Below, piece by piece: positions 1-14,174 of a DNA stretch of 64,000 bases. The notes under the pieces are model-generated. The model ran no database searches. It had not been told where the DNA came from and saw only the letters and a list, made by a program, of their open reading frames with translations. The position numbers and the translations under genes were made by a program. This stretch comes from Lucifuga dentata (lineage: Eukaryota > Chordata > Actinopteri > Ophidiiformes > Bythitidae), in assembly GCA_014773175.1 (NCBI GenBank), contig VXCM01000970.1, positions 68,749-132,748 on the forward strand, given 5' to 3'. The number at the start of each line of letters is the position of its first letter. The first letter of the stretch is position 1.

Positions 1-557
1 AAAAGATATACACTATGTGAAAAGATGGAATTATGACATTACAATTCATAATAATCAGTTTGTAAGAAGTGCATGATTTTCCACCAGATTACTGTTGGTA
101 CTCAAGAGCTTTATGAGTGGGGAAAAAGTGGGAAAGATAACGAAGAAAATCCTGCACTTCATTTGGCTTCAGAACACTTGATTATGCTGGAAATCAATTA
201 AATATGTTTAGTCTTTAAACTTTTATAAATATGTTCCTACCCAATTCAGTGGTTGTTAGACTGGGATTAAATAAAGGTAATTTTCTGTTTTAATTTATGC
301 TAAGATGCTACTGTTTCAACTATTAGGATGAGTAAGTGAGTTTTAAAAGCTGCTAATATGAATTTAGCAGCTGTAGGTATTGCACAGGTTAGCCAACTGT
401 TGCTTCAACTTAGCCACTGCAGCAGAAGCCAAACCCTGGGTCAGGAGGGGAGTGTTTTCCCAGTGGGCTGTAAACTGTGGACTGTCACTGAGTCCAGCAA
501 CATCAATACTGCAATACAGCCAATAGGGCTGCTGCAGACTGGCCAACTATCTCCATA

Positions 558-560
<3 letters not shown>

Positions 561-595
<35 letters not shown>
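561..595. repeat. (GT)n microsatellite
   Basis: About 17 GT units followed by a GCAT-rich stretch (CATGCATGCCTGCCTGCATG). Confidence 0.95.
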
Positions 596-596
<1 letters not shown>

Positions 597-2555
597 ATGC
601 ATGCCTGCCTGCATGCATGTGTTTGGCTTATAATCCTCAGGAGCCCGTAATTCTCCCCCCTGCTATCATGAGTTTTCAAACTCTGACCTGGCAGCGATAG
701 TCTGATTGTCTTTTGTATAAATGAACATGATGTTGCTGGAAAATTCAAAATCCTTCACTGAGCAGTAATGGACAATAAAACAAGATTAAAATTTTGAAGT
801 CCCACTAGCAGAGTCTAGAGTCTGTAATTTATGAAATATGAAAGTGTTAGATGGAACAAACAACATATGGATAATCTTACTATTCTTGGTGCCTCTCCAA
901 TAGGAGGACATTTAAATCTTAATTTTGACCTCATGATGGAACTACATCACAATTCATTAACCCACCAAATCCAAACAGGTTCTTCTTCTTGTGCCATGCC
1001 AATGAGACAACAATTTTTCCAAAAGTCTTGTGTGCAAGTGGAAATTTTGGTAGATGGGTGATGATAGTGGAAGGCTACAGGATCGCTAAAGCCAAAAGGG
1101 ATTATCCTCTGGGGACTACAAATATCCACAGCAAATGTGTTGACAATCGAGTCACTTATTATGCATACAAACTGAAAAATTTGACCAAATGACCAAAATG
1201 GACAGTACATATATATTTATATCTAGCTGTTAAAAGTGTTGTGTGCATTTAGCAGTATTTTGTAATGTGTCAGTCAGCGCTATACAGACAGACAGACCAG
1301 CATGTGAATTGACTGATTATGAATATTACCATCCTAGTGGGATAAAAAAAAAAAGGGTTAAATATCAGAGGTGGAAAAATCTGGATTTTACATGTTAGCA
1401 AAAGTTACATGTTAGAAAAGTTGAAGAATTAAAACTTCATCAGCCAACTGATGCCACACTGTATACGGTATACAGTATAAAATCCTAACTTCATTATAAA
1501 ATACGAATCACTTCTTGTATTGATTAAAAAAAAAATTAGATTAAACAAAAGCAACTGCTCACTGTTAATGTCCTTCAGATTTCAACACATCAATCTATTT
1601 TCTTCACTCACTTTCCGGTACAACCTTTCCCACCTAAATTATATCAGCTTTCTGGGCCATGTTTTACTGCTGCTGTAAAAAAAAAAAAAAAATGTTTTCT
1701 GTTTCTAATTTCAGTAGCAAAACGTCTTTCTATCACAAGACAGAGGTTGAGAAGAGGGCGAAGACAGAAAGACAGCCAACTTTGTAAAATCTTGCCAAGT
1801 ACTCTCCTCAGGGCAAGCTTAAACTGGTCTGTGGCAGTCCATTTATTTATCAGTGGCTAAATTCAATAGTGCTGCCCATATATAAAAGAGGGGAAATAGG
1901 AGGCTGTCTAACTGAAGGATTTATCACAGCTGGGAAACGCGTTGTTGCTCTTATCTGTCCAACACTGCTCCATTCTTTCCCTGCTGATGACGTATAGCTT
2001 TCCTGTCCACAACAGCAGGGTGGAAAAGAGCCAGGCCAATAACTATATATATTACATAAAGATACAGATATATGCTAAATAGAGACAGACAACAGGGTTT
2101 GACTGTTTGTGATGAAGTTCTGCTAAATATATTCAATATCATACATTTAAAATTTTACTCAAATAAACATTTTCAGTATTATTTTTTTTTTGAGAAGGTT
2201 TCATACTAACGAAAAAAAAATTAACAAAGACTGTCAGATCCAGTCTGTCTACAAGGGTTAAAGGAAAACTACACCAAAGCAATCATATTAGAAAATCAAC
2301 AAAAGCAGCAGCAGTCACATTTTAGAGGTGAAAACTACATAACGGCTAATTTATAAGGATTCTGCTAGCTTTTTTAATCAGACGGAGGCTTAAAATTTAA
2401 AACAACATGTTCATCTCTCAATTTCTGTCAATATTTTAGGAACTGAAAATGAGTAATTGGAATGTTAACATGAATATGATGGTCTGTAAAGTGCTAGAAA
2501 AATGCTTTAATAAGGGAATAAGAGCAATTAAAAATAAACTGTAACAGATGACAAA

Positions 2556-2559
<4 letters not shown>

Positions 2560-2590
<31 letters not shown>
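2560..2590. repeat. (GT)n microsatellite
   Basis: About 15 uninterrupted GT units. Confidence 0.95.
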
Positions 2591-2592
<2 letters not shown>

Positions 2593-2749
2593 ACATAGAC
2601 TGCACTTACTAACATTATACAGTAATGAGACTGAAATTAAAAAAATTAAATGTCACAGTTTAATTAGAAAAAAAGTTGTACAAAGTCTATTATAAAAAAT
2701 ATTTAGAAGTTGCAAATATGTTGGCATTTAAAGTGAAACGCTACAGATC

Positions 2750-2975
2750 ACCAAGACACAGTCAGTTCTGGGTCACCAGTACAACCAGTCTTTTATTGGT
2801 GGCCGCTGACTAACTCCACTGAATAGTTGTTGCATTAATGCCTTGCTCAAGAGCAACATAGTTGTGTAAGTAGGGAAGGCCATTACTGTTTCAATTCCAC
2901 TTTACCAGGAAGATTAGAACTGACGACCTCCTGATCACAAACCCACATCTATTGCCTGTGGGCCTTTCCTCAAGT
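2750..2975 (-). mobile_element. Dispersed teleost repeat (SINE-like remnant)
   Basis: Contains TGCCTTGCTCAAGAGCAACA and GAACTGACGACCTCCTGATC, resembling a common fish repeat with a tRNA-like promoter on the opposite strand. Identification is from memory of similar sequence and the element is diverged. Confidence 0.35.
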
Positions 2976-5214
2976 GCAGCATGATTTAATAACACACGCA
3001 CGTGCACACACACACACACACACAATTGCCATCAGCAGCAGCATTCAGTTCCCCTAAACATCCAAAGTTTCAACATAATGGTACCCTCAACTCAGATCCA
3101 TAAACATTATTTACTTGAGCACATGCACACAAACACACACACACACACACACATTCACACTCACACACACTTGTGGGAAAGCTGAAACTTCTCCAGCTAA
3201 CAATGTGGGAAACCTCATTGGACAATTGGTGATTAAATGAGCAACTCAGGGCAACAGCGCTTTCCCCTGTCACTCAAATGATGGCAGATTAGCCGTCTGA
3301 GTGGCAGCCATCAACAACCATTCCTGCATGTGTGTTCACAGACACACACATACACACACACACATTGTCAAAACAGGCGTCATAGGCCTATCTCTGCTGA
3401 CAGGTCTGGACACAGGTCTGCCTGTTCCATGGCCTGCCCAGTCCTGTCTCTCCATCTATCTGTCTTCAGCTTCTATATGAAGCAAGTCACGTACCAAATC
3501 CTGAATCCTGCTTGCCTGTATTGTCATAGGTGCGATGGACACACAGCATCTCTCCTCTCGTCTTTTTCCACACTCAGACAGACAGATGGACAGACTGAAT
3601 GACACTTGTACAGATCCAAGCAAGTCCCCAAGGGCGACTGCAGTCAGTCTGATTAGGCACAATCATAGCTGCATGCAGCCGCTCACACTCACAAACACAA
3701 GCACGCATACAAACTATCACACACACACACACACAAACAGGGGGTTAACCTAAATTGACCTGGCATAAATTTGCCCAGCAACCATGTCACTCGGCATGGC
3801 AAAGAGAAGGTATACAACTCAGACATGCAGTGACCTCACATACAGTTTGCATTTTGTTAAACCAGACGTCACTATAATTAGTATTTCAGAAGAAGAACAT
3901 TAGGACAGAAATGGCCCAAGCACAGCCATCACGTTATCCGTGTCAAATCACCAGATATTAGCTGGATGGGAGCTGTTACAGCTATAAAACTGTGCTTTTT
4001 ATCCTGAAATGTTCCAGTGTGCAGTTGATGGATGGCGTATGATATGAGGTTATATGAGGTGGTGCGATGGAGAGGTTACGTCTGGAGATGGGTCTGGTGA
4101 ATGTTTATTGATTTTGCGTTATTTCAGGTTAAGGTTACTTCCTGCACAAGTAATTCATCTGATTTGAAACATCAGACTTCAGAATGTGAGTTCTGAGGTG
4201 TTACACAGAATATCTCAGCGGGTGAAAAAAGTGGTTTGTCTGTCATAAGACTTTCCTCAGAGGCAGCCAATGCCGAGAGAAGATATTCTAATTGCTTTGA
4301 TCGTTTTTTTAAAAACATATCTTTCTTTTGGGATAAATGGTTGAGAGTTTGGTGCATTGTACATTTCATACACTAAATTGTGCTGATGGTAAGAGTAAAA
4401 CATTTTGTATTATCATTTTCCAAGTCCACCAACCAAAAGAAAAAGTGCACAAAGCACTGCATACCAAACAGTACAATACTCAGCCTAAAAGACAGTACAA
4501 CAATCTTTAATTTTGCTTTGCTGCACTAAAATTAAGATCAACGCAACAAGTGTGTGTAATAACATTATTGTGAAGCAGCGCAATTTCATTGTAGCCTTAA
4601 GGAGCTGTCAGAGCCATTAAAAATGTACAGTATACTATACTATAATATAGGAGTGAATTAAAGTTAAATCATTGATTGCTTGCATAGTATTTCTTTTCAC
4701 ATTTGAACCATTTGTTGTGCATATAAAACATTATTTACCCTTAGAATTATATAAGTCGTTACAGAGCTCACTGCATTTTCTCCGTTTCATACAATCTGTA
4801 AAATATTTAACTGATTTAAAAAACATTTTACATCATGTCTGTATATGATGAGGAGCAGGCAATGTGTGGCATACATATCGTGTGGCTTGTAGACAGCAGT
4901 CTGGGTCAAAGATAAGACATTTTAGTAGATTTTAGCCCAGCCCATGCCTCAACTTCTGCCTACATGGTTCCATAAGAGCTGTGCAAAAAAAAAAAAAAAA
5001 AATTGCTCTAGTATTGTACATACAGCTCAAACATTCATCTGGAAAGTTTCTTTTTTCTGTGGCTGCATTCCCATGGTAGTATGCAAGAACCCCCCTGGCA
5101 AAGCGTTATCCTTGAGCTAACATGCTGGAAAGCCTCAGAAACCCCAATGATCAAAGTCGCCCATTTGTTTGAACACACTGAGACAGAGTCATTAGAAATG
5201 CATATTACACGACA

Positions 5215-5345
5215 GCTATTGCATATTAACACAGTCAGGCAGCCAATTAATCATTAGCTCATCAATATCTCATTTGCATGAAATTATTCTCTTTTAAGAG
5301 CCTGTGTCTGAGGTGACGGGGTGAGCTCATCGATAATGCTAATGT
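5215..5345. promoter_or_regulatory. Putative conserved non-coding element
   Basis: Dense in homeodomain-type cores (CCAATTAATCATTAG, GATAATGCTAATG) and includes a perfect POU octamer ATTTGCAT at 5272-5279. The composition differs from the repeats around it. Conservation itself cannot be seen from one genome. Confidence 0.3.
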
Positions 5346-6519
5346 CCCTGTGGGCCTGAGAGAGGAAGAGGAAGGAGGGAGAGACGAGGAGGAATGGAGA
5401 ATGGGAGACCTTGTTCAAGTCCCACTTTAAAAATCATATGAAGAGAATTAATATAAGCGTTTCATATCTGTGAATTTAGGACAGTTTTCTCCAGAACGTT
5501 AAACTGAACATATGCAGACATGTCTCACAATACACACAAACACACACACGCACAGTATTGGCAAGGCCAGAGTGAGTGGAGTGTCTCAAGGTCGCCTAAG
5601 GCTCAGGGCACTTATGGATTACAGCGACGCTGTCTGTGTGCCCTGACCACACCTTCGCGCGCGTGTGTGTGTGTGTGGCAGGGCTGGGCTGGGAGATGGA
5701 AATGGCAGCACTGGGAGTGATTCTGTCACCCTTCCCTAAAGAGGAAGGTGAAATGTGCTATGCTTGTTATCCATCAAGACATTGATTCCTAGAATGTAAT
5801 ATAGGAAAAGAGAATGAGGTGGAAATGCAAAAAGAAAGTATGTCTAAATTAATCATCAGTAAACCGTGCAGCAAACAGAGCTTAAATTAAACATCTGCAT
5901 CATGAAGTACCCCTTGGATTCCAGCATTAGACTTGTTTTTTGTTGAAATATTTCAACAACTTTTGCCGTTTACAAGCTATCTTCAGGTACTATGAGTCAC
6001 AATAAGCTTTAAAAATTTTGAAAAATAAGCTGAACAGTGAAGACTGAAGGTTTTTGGGTGAATATCAGAAATTGTGAGTTAACTTGTGTTAAATTTTACC
6101 CAATGAGTATTCTACCAATGCTCCTTCAGGAGGATCTCACCTTTTGTCCCTTTCAACAGGCTTCACTTTTTCCTCCTTGTTTCTCCTTTCCGTCCTCATC
6201 TCCTCTCTAGCTCAGGGAGGTAGTACAGCTACTCTTAGCTGATTACCAAACATGAAAAGGGTTTCCTAAATTCAAGACTTCTCATTGATTAGCAGCCTTT
6301 CCTCCTTCTGCTGCCTCCCCACCTCTCCTCTTCTCTCCTCCTGACTGTCAATCCTCCCACTCCTCCCTCTTTACCACCACATCCTGCCCACGTCGCCATG
6401 CTAAATGTGGTCAACATAACCCAGCACTGCCAGCTAGCACAACTGGGTGTGTTTGGGTGTTTGTACATGTGTGTGAACATGTCTGTCTATTCAAGTGTTT
6501 GTGTGAGGATACACTCGAG

Positions 6520-6850
6520 TCCTAATTAGAACTGTTATAGCAGCAAAGGGAAATGTATAATGGCACATAATGAAAAATGCCAAATTTCCTCTCTAATAAA
6601 AGTGAAATTGATTAATGAAAAGCACTTTGAGATAGGAGAGGTAAAGCGTTGTTGGATATAAAAGATGATGTATTAATCCTCTGCTGTTACAGATGGTTCA
6701 ACCCTCCTGACAACTGCTATTCTGTCGAGACACTGTTAGCATGCATAATTATGCTAATTAAGACCTAATTAAGTGCTAATTCTTTAGAGAGTCTCTTTCT
6801 TTGGTTGTAATTTAACACGACTCAGCATTTAACACTTCTTAAAGAATTTC
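6520..6850. promoter_or_regulatory. Putative conserved non-coding element
   Basis: Repeated TAATTA cores (6755-6760 and 6766-6771), GCATGCATAATTATGC and CCTAATTAGAAC. It has the look of a developmental enhancer. Inference only. Confidence 0.3.
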
Positions 6851-8609
6851 ACACTCGCTGTGATTCATTTGTAGTCCTGTGTCCTATGTTGTAGACGCAT
6901 GTAGGCAAAGGCACTCAAACAATGATGTTAAAAAAGGTGGTGGCTGAGAGAGAGAGAGAGATGGAAATAAAACTATGAAGGAGATAGATTTCAGATTTGT
7001 ACCATTGGCAATTAAAGAAAGGTTGCATCATCACTGTAAATCCATTAAAAACAAACTGAAAAGTGACAGCGGGTCACTATTAACTGATAACTGTTTTCAC
7101 TCTCTATTAATGATTCCAATGTGTCACGGCTATACATTGTGTTTTTGTGCTTCCAGTAGTTGATGCAGGCGTCCGTGCTGCAGCAGACTAACTGGACATT
7201 GTTATGTTGAGTGACGGACAGATCAGAAGTTGTTACAGTATATTGCATCAGAGAAGAATGAAAATTGTGTGACAGTGATCCTGTACGTGTTCAACAGTGA
7301 CCCTGTACACACGAGCAATGACTCACTCCGTCATTAAAACAAAGCCATTACAAACCTGACATGACATCTGTCACCCCACCCATCATCACAGGTCAGGGCA
7401 CTTGACCTCTCCTTGTCACAGTGCATGTAGCGAACAAATGCAACTGATCAGCTGAGGATCCAGCGAGCAAAGATGGTTTGGTAATGCTGTCAGTGGAATC
7501 AGACAATAAGAGTTTTGTCTGCTGCTGCAAACTGGCTGGTGTGCTTTTTTCTTCAAGAGGAAAAGCCAAAATCTGACAGGCATGTGCTTAAAGCTCTGCT
7601 CTGTGATTACCTCAGCCAAGGAGGTTTTCACCCGTGCCCTTTTTTTTTTTTTTTTNTTTTTTTTTTTTTTTATTAGTAAGATTACTCAAAAAGTTATGAA
7701 ACCATTTAAACAAAACTGGTTAAAGGGTAGGGCATAGTCCAAGGCAGAACCTATTAAATTTTAGGGTGGCTTCAGGAATTTGTTTTAATGATTCCTTAAC
7801 ATTGCGAGCTAAATTTCTGACGATTTTTTCAATGTAACACATCAATCTTTATGAAATATAAAGCATATTTATCCCAGATAGATTCCCAATAGGTGGAATT
7901 TGATGCAGATGCAGATAAAGATCTGGATCTGGTGGCTTAAAATATATGCTAGGACAGGGGCATATTAATGGAATAGCTGTATGGTCACAAATATGATGAC
8001 AAACATGCAACAACCACCGATGTGTCGCTGAGATGATACTGATTCGGTTGAAATGGTTTTGACACATCTGTAATAGTTACAAAGAATATCCAGAAAATAA
8101 TATTTTATCTATGTTTGTTTGGCCTTGGTGTAGTATGTGCTTAATAAGCGTCCTGTCTCATCATCTTGAAACTTATAATTGGATAGAAACTACTTTATTT
8201 TGAAATCCAGCTATTTAAATCCAGGTATCATATGTTTTTGGTAACATATGAGATTAAACCCAAACTTTAGATGCTCAAATAAATCCCAGATTGTATCTTT
8301 AAATTGAAACTCTCACTGCAACCAAAAGTTTCATAAACCACAGACCAAAAAACACTTTAAAGAGAGTAAACAAAGCAATGTAGCATGGAGATTTTCTACA
8401 TTACCTTAAATCAATGACGGGCCTGTAGCATTGAAGTGGGAGTATGGGCAGATAATGAAGTGTGGCACTAAGTAACTGTGGAGTCCCTGCCAAAGCTTAA
8501 TTAGAGATTCATCCACTAGTATATATCACTGTTAGTGTGTGTCAACAGGGTGCCATGCATCAGCCACTGGCAGAAAGGGGTTTATGGCTCAAAAGCTGCG
8601 TCCGTGCAT

Positions 8610-8735
8610 GTGTGTGTGTGCAAACCACATCTAGGCCTGTGAAATTAAAGAGCAATAATTAATGAGAGGAGGGAAGTTTAGCACCTGTTTCAGTCTATTG
8701 TTAATGGAGATCTCATAGGAAATCGTCTGTGTAGG
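8610..8735. promoter_or_regulatory. Putative conserved non-coding element
   Basis: GAGCAATAATTAATGAG followed by CACCTGTTTCAG and GTTAATGGAGATC. Unique, non-repetitive sequence with homeodomain and E-box type cores. Inference only. Confidence 0.25.
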
Positions 8736-9732
8736 CCCAGTGGGTGAGTTTAAGATAAACAAGAGGTCTGAATGTTAACTTCTGTCTTTATAAGAGTGTG
8801 GTCCCACGCCGCATGAGCATTAGAAAAAATACAGAGAAAAATGTAAATGTAATGTCAATGAGGAAAAAAAGCAAATACTGGCAGCTACTATTTTGATCAA
8901 TTCCATCAAAAGACTCTTTTTACCTCATTCAGCTTCCTGCTAAATCAACTTAAACACAAAACTTCACATAAACAGGTACATCAGTGTACAAAATTTAGTT
9001 TCATTAAGTCAGTTTTCTAAACATCGAGATATTCCTCATCAATGAGCTTATGAAACATGTCGTGTTGTGAGAGAAAACAGCTAAACTTAATATTTTTCTC
9101 CATCGCTTGTTTTCCAAGTTTGCATTACTGAAGTCTGTATTTTAAATTTTAGAACTCCCAAAAATAACATTTCATGTCAATAGTCTTTTCAATTAATCTG
9201 ACAGAGCAGCAGCCATTAAAAAAAAGCATCTTATGTTAGAACATTTACGGATATTATATATTCAATGAAACACTAAATCAGGCAGATACAAAATATATCC
9301 AGTTGCACTAAAGTATGTGACACTGTCATTCAATGTGGAAAATGTTTTCATAATTTTCAAGTCAGTTAAGAAAGAAACGTAATGGAAATATTGGAATTAA
9401 ATGGATGATGAAGCACATTTTTAGCCTACGCACTAGAAACAGTTTACATAATTTAGCGTTATTCAATTCATGTGAATCTGTGCATTAAGAAACTTCTCTC
9501 TCCCGTGCTTTTTGTGTGGGTGTGTGTTCAAATACAAGTACTGTGTGTGAGCGTGTGTGTGTGTGTGTGTGTGTGTATGTGTCCATGAGGAGAGGGCCCC
9601 TGAGGTTTGATTATGTGCTGGTGAAAGAGTTGGTAGAGGAAGCACAGAGGCGCCGGTCCAGTGACACAGTAACACAGCCCCTGGGACTCGAGCTTATACA
9701 AGCTCTGTGATGTGGTTGGCTTAGGCTGGATC

Positions 9733-9735
<3 letters not shown>

Positions 9736-9767
<32 letters not shown>
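9736..9767. repeat. (CA)n microsatellite
   Basis: About 16 CA units. A (GT)n tract lies 160 bases to the left (9553-9577), so the two could form a long stem. Confidence 0.95.
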
Positions 9768-9769
<2 letters not shown>

Positions 9770-10234
9770 TAATGACAGGGTCCCAGTGCAGCCAGCAGAC
9801 ATTGAGGAAGGGGTTGACAACTGAGAGCTTCAGCAGCAGGAGCTGTGAACTTTTATTTCATCAGTAAAGAAAGAAAATATTTAGGCTGTATCCTACTTAT
9901 GTGTAACTTTGAGCGTGTGTGTGTGTCATTAAAGAGAGCACTTTCTTGGTGTTGTAGCTGTATGAGAAAACATGCCACTATACTGTCCATTAGCTTCTTT
10001 AATATCCTACTTTCAACGAGAGTCTATCATCTAAAGCTAAACACACACCACACACACCACTCACATTCACACACACACACACACATTTACACACATGCCA
10101 GAAAAGCACAGAAACCTTCCAGCCAGTTTACAATTCGGGGTGGGAGGTGAGCATTAATTCAGAGAATCAGCAAGAAGAGCAAAGTTAGAGAACAGAAGCA
10201 GAAAGTAAAATGTGAGAGCGAGACAGAAGCCGTC

Positions 10235-10620
10235 TCTCTGCTTCTCTTCTTATTAGCAACATGTTTCTTGGCTGTGTTATTTAATCTGGCTAATTGAATG
10301 TTCCAATAATTCTAAAGAGGTTATAGTCCAACAAGGCGTCACAATCGGGTCAGAGGTAAAGCAGGCCAGCGATCTATTTGTCAAATACATAAAGCTCTCC
10401 TCTAATTTCCGTTGATTGAAATTGATCATTTTGTAAATGCACGGTCCAGATGGCTGATAAGATTTATTCCCTTTGTGTTGAGGGAGGTTGAGCTAATATT
10501 ATGTAAAGGAAGTGCGGATAACTCTGGATTAACTAAAGATCCGCATTAGGAAAGCGGGTTTTAAGGCTGTATCTGCCACAAGCTGGTGATTCTGAGTAAA
10601 CCCATCATAGTCTTCTTCAC
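10235..10620. promoter_or_regulatory. Putative conserved non-coding element
   Basis: About 380 bases of unique sequence without microsatellite, including TCTGGCTAATTGAATG, GATTGAAATTGATCATTTTG and CAGATGGCTGATAAGATTTA. No reading frame. Confidence 0.3.
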
Positions 10621-10861
10621 ACCTGCTTTTCATTGGTAAATTACTTGCAGGGTGTAAAATCCATGTTACGTTCATTTCAAGTATTAAGGATTATTTTTTT
10701 GTTACGAAGGCAGTCTGATGAAATTGTGTCAGTTGCTGCATTTATTTTTAAAGCACGAGTAACAGATTGGAGATCTTCAATGTTCTTTTTTTCCGTTCCA
10801 CAAGTTTTCCAAATGCAACAAACTATCTGATTACAAAGAGCTGCTTCTGCACAACTTAGAC

Positions 10862-10866
10862 CTACA

Positions 10867-10905
<39 letters not shown>

Positions 10906-10928
10906 AGTAGTGGTGTAGAAATNCTACA

Positions 10929-10967
<39 letters not shown>

Positions 10968-10984
10968 AGTAGTGGTGTAGAAAT
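10862..10984. other. Assembly duplication around N at 10923
   Basis: Bases 10862-10922 and 10924-10984 are identical (61 bases, CA-repeat plus GTAGTGGTGTAGAAAT) and separated by a single N. Probably one locus represented twice. Confidence 0.85.
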
Positions 10985-13039
10985 GATCCAGAGAGACCGA
11001 TGGAGGCAGAAATGACAGTTAAGATGACATTTTCAACCACAGAAATTATGAACTTGACCTATCATGAAGGCCTCCTGCTCTATAGTTTAACTAAACCACT
11101 GAAGTGCATCTCTCATCTGACATTCCATAACATGAGGAGGAGGGTCCAGTTTATTCCAAAGTCATTCCAAGTTTACCAAAGCAGGTTATTTCTCCCCTAA
11201 AAAGTCACAGCCTATGTTACTCAATGTGATCCCAACTCAGCATTTTGGAGAGTTTTCTGTCAGCCTTGCAAAATAAACAGCTCTTTCTAATGCCCCCTTC
11301 TTTCACCCCCTCCCCTCTTCCCTTTCTGTCTCCCTGCGTCTCTCTCTCCCTGTCACTGCTGCTCATTCGCAGGTTGATAGGAGGCATCAGAAGGGATGAG
11401 TAAGAGGCATTTGAGACAAGTGTGTGAGACACGGCGTGATATCAGCGGAGAGGGACGTCTCTCTCAGAGCCTGTCTCTGGTCATATCCACAACTGGGAGA
11501 CAATGGATGATGCAGAAGAAAGCATAACCCCAGCAAACACCCAGAGGCAGGATGGCACAGTTGGAGGGCTTACGAGAGCACACGGGGTTGGAAGGGTCAT
11601 CAGAGAGTGAGCTGGCCCTCCCGCTCACGTCCCATCGTTTGAACAGTGTTTTTTTTTTTTTTTTTNTTTTTTTTTTTTTTTTGTCTGCCTGATGCCGCCC
11701 CTCCTCCTCCTCCTCCTGTCATCCTCTTCTTCCCCGTGCATTCTCTACATGCAGAGCTTCATCAACTAGATGTGTACCGACAGGCCCTAGCTGCATGTAT
11801 ACACTCTGACTGACTGCTCTTTTTGACTTTGACTATGCATTCGCGTGTGCATACGTGTGTGTGTTTGTGTGTGTCAATTCTGCACAAAGAGAGGCGGGGG
11901 AGTATGACTCTTTTTCTGGTTTCTGAAGGGTCTGATTTTTGTGGCAGGGCTGTCAGATCTCAGTTCCCACCACGCCAGATCAATGCCAGTGCCAAGCAAG
12001 TTGTAGCGCCTGATGAGGGCCACCCGTCTCTGGAACGGGTGCCCACTCGTGCAGGGAATATGTTCTTCCAAATAGCAAGGCTGGTAGCAACTAAGTGATG
12101 CACACACAAAGTGGCAAGACAGAGACAAATCAGTTCCTTCACTGCACGGGAGCTTATTTTTGTTAAAAGTGGCAAAGTTAAGCCAACGGGTGCAAAAACA
12201 CAGAAGTCTGTATGTCAACCTGTCTATATAAAATTTATATACATTTGCTGATTATTTATTTGGTGTGCTGGAGGGGAAAAAAACCCTCCAATATATTACT
12301 GATTACCTGTAAAAGCTGTATTAATTCAATTTATATAAACATAAAAAAAAATCTAAAAACAAATAGAATTATTGTTCTTTAACAATTTCATTCAATGAGC
12401 AACAAAAAAAATCTAAACAGCAATTATTTAAAACAAAAAAAAAACTATCTGCTATCTGATTACTGTTTTGACAAATGACAGATACTGTTTTTTACTGATT
12501 TATACAGTATTGCTGTACTTTAGTTACAATTCATGACAGCTTTCCAATATCCAAGTGTTGATCTAATAATAAATTATTTCAATTCATCATATTGTGTTGA
12601 TTCATGATCAGTCATAAAACAGTTTGCATGTGACGTATCATCTTATCTGTTCAGCTGAATCTTTGCACGGTGATGAAGGTGCAGATGCAGTAACAGACTC
12701 CAGGCATGAAAAGCGTGTTGATGGATTGGATTAATGCATGGCGTGCTGCTGTTGTCATCCTCTTGGAGAAACAAAAGATGAACCAACTCTAAAGCCTCAT
12801 AAAGAGGATTAAAACGCTCAGCAAAAACAAACATGCACACAGCATTTACTGCATTCAGATATACTGTGCACGTGTCTGTAACAGAAATATACAGAATTTT
12901 TTCCTCCCAAACTATGAAATTAAATAAAATCTGTGAATGCTCTTCACATAAAGCCAGATGCAACAGACAGCAAGAGTGAGGCATTTTATGAACGGCACCA
13001 AAGCTATAACACTAAGTAGATGCTGCTCACTTAAATCTT

Positions 13040-13400
13040 TACATTCTTCATTCACTTTGGCTCACCAAACACGACAGTCCCCATAGGCGAGTAATGAATA
13101 ATCATTAGCAAAAGGTCCACAAATTATTGATGTAAAATAAGCAATGATTCTTTTTTTTGTCTCGCAATTTATTGCCATTAACAAGTAACTTGCAATCCAA
13201 TAAATGTCAGCATGGCTTTCAGTTAATTAAAGGGAAAGATATTATACAGTAATGCAGGGTGGCGTTTATATCTCGATTTCCACAGACTGCAATTTACTGC
13301 TGAGCCTTTATTTGAAGGGACCCACAAATAATGGCTATTAAGCCGTCAGGGGATGGACAGGGGATCACATTAATGAAATTAGATAAGGTGGAATGGTGAT
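13040..13400. promoter_or_regulatory. Putative conserved non-coding element
   Basis: Unique AT-rich block with GAATAATCATTAGC, TTATTGCCATTAAC, CAGTTAATTAAAGG and CATTAATGAAATTAG. No coding frame fits it. Confidence 0.3.
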
Positions 13401-13937
13401 CTACGCAGCCCCGACTCTGGAGCCACACAGTCACACACACACAGACACACAAAGCCCCACAGTCATGTATGTAGCATAACACATAAGGAGTGCATGCGCT
13501 ATAGTTTGCCATTCTTGTTCCACCTCTTTTTGTTTCCCTGACCTGCTCGGCTTGTGTTTTTTTCATTTCCTCCTTTCTTACCTCCACCTTTTCTACACTT
13601 TGTCCCTCCACCAACAGCAGCCCAGTTAGGTGTTCAACATGAGGGCCTGTCAGCTCATCAGGGAAACTTTCCCTGTTTGTCCTAAGCACTGTAGGCAGTC
13701 AGTCACACCATCAACACTCTCAACACACACTCTCACGCACACACGCTGACACACGTGTCCACATCTCCCCCACTAACAGGGAGGTGTCACTCGGGGAGGC
13801 AGCTGCAGTCGCTGGTGTGACGGCTCTCCTCAAATCAGAGACCCTCGTCCCTGTCAACAGCAACCTGGCCCCGAGGCTACCACTGTCACACAGCGTACAC
13901 CCTAACAGACACACACATACACACACACACACAACGA

Positions 13938-14068
13938 CCGCGGGCAGGAGGAAGAGGACGAGGAGGAGTTGGTTGTGTTCTATCTGGAGAACTGATTTCC
14001 ACNCCGCGGGCAGGAGGAAGAGGACGAGGAGGAGTTGGTTGTGTTCTATCTGGAGAACTGATTTCCAC
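13938..14068. other. Assembly duplication around N at 14003
   Basis: Bases 13938-14002 and 14004-14068 are identical (65 bases), separated by one N. Confidence 0.85.
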
Positions 14069-14174
14069 TGTATTAGGGGAGCAGGGTGATGGAGAGGGAA
14101 AGAGAGGGAGAGTGAGAGGGAGAATGGAAGAGGAAAGGATAAAGGGAGGGGTGAAGGATGTGTGTTTTAGTTAG

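Larger units (their letters stand above)
1..5200. other. Intergenic, no coding exon seen
   Basis: AT-rich non-coding DNA. It contains short poly-A runs, (TG)n and (CA)n tracts and one dispersed-repeat remnant near 2.75-2.97 kb. Open frames here are short and driven by dinucleotide repeats; none shows a protein family motif. Confidence 0.6.

Noticed and set aside
358..748. Open frames rich in Cys-Val or His-Thr alternation
   Set aside because: They are translations of GT/CA microsatellites, not genes.
9736..9767. CRISPR-like array from regular short repeats
   Set aside because: The repeats are simple dinucleotides in a vertebrate genome, without spacers.
11500..11620. Short frame beginning MDDAEESITPAN
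   Set aside because: About 35 codons, no splice sites or family similarity seen; probably chance.
13938..14068. Tandem duplication of coding-like sequence
   Set aside because: The two copies are identical and separated by a single N, matching four other sites; treated as an assembly artefact.
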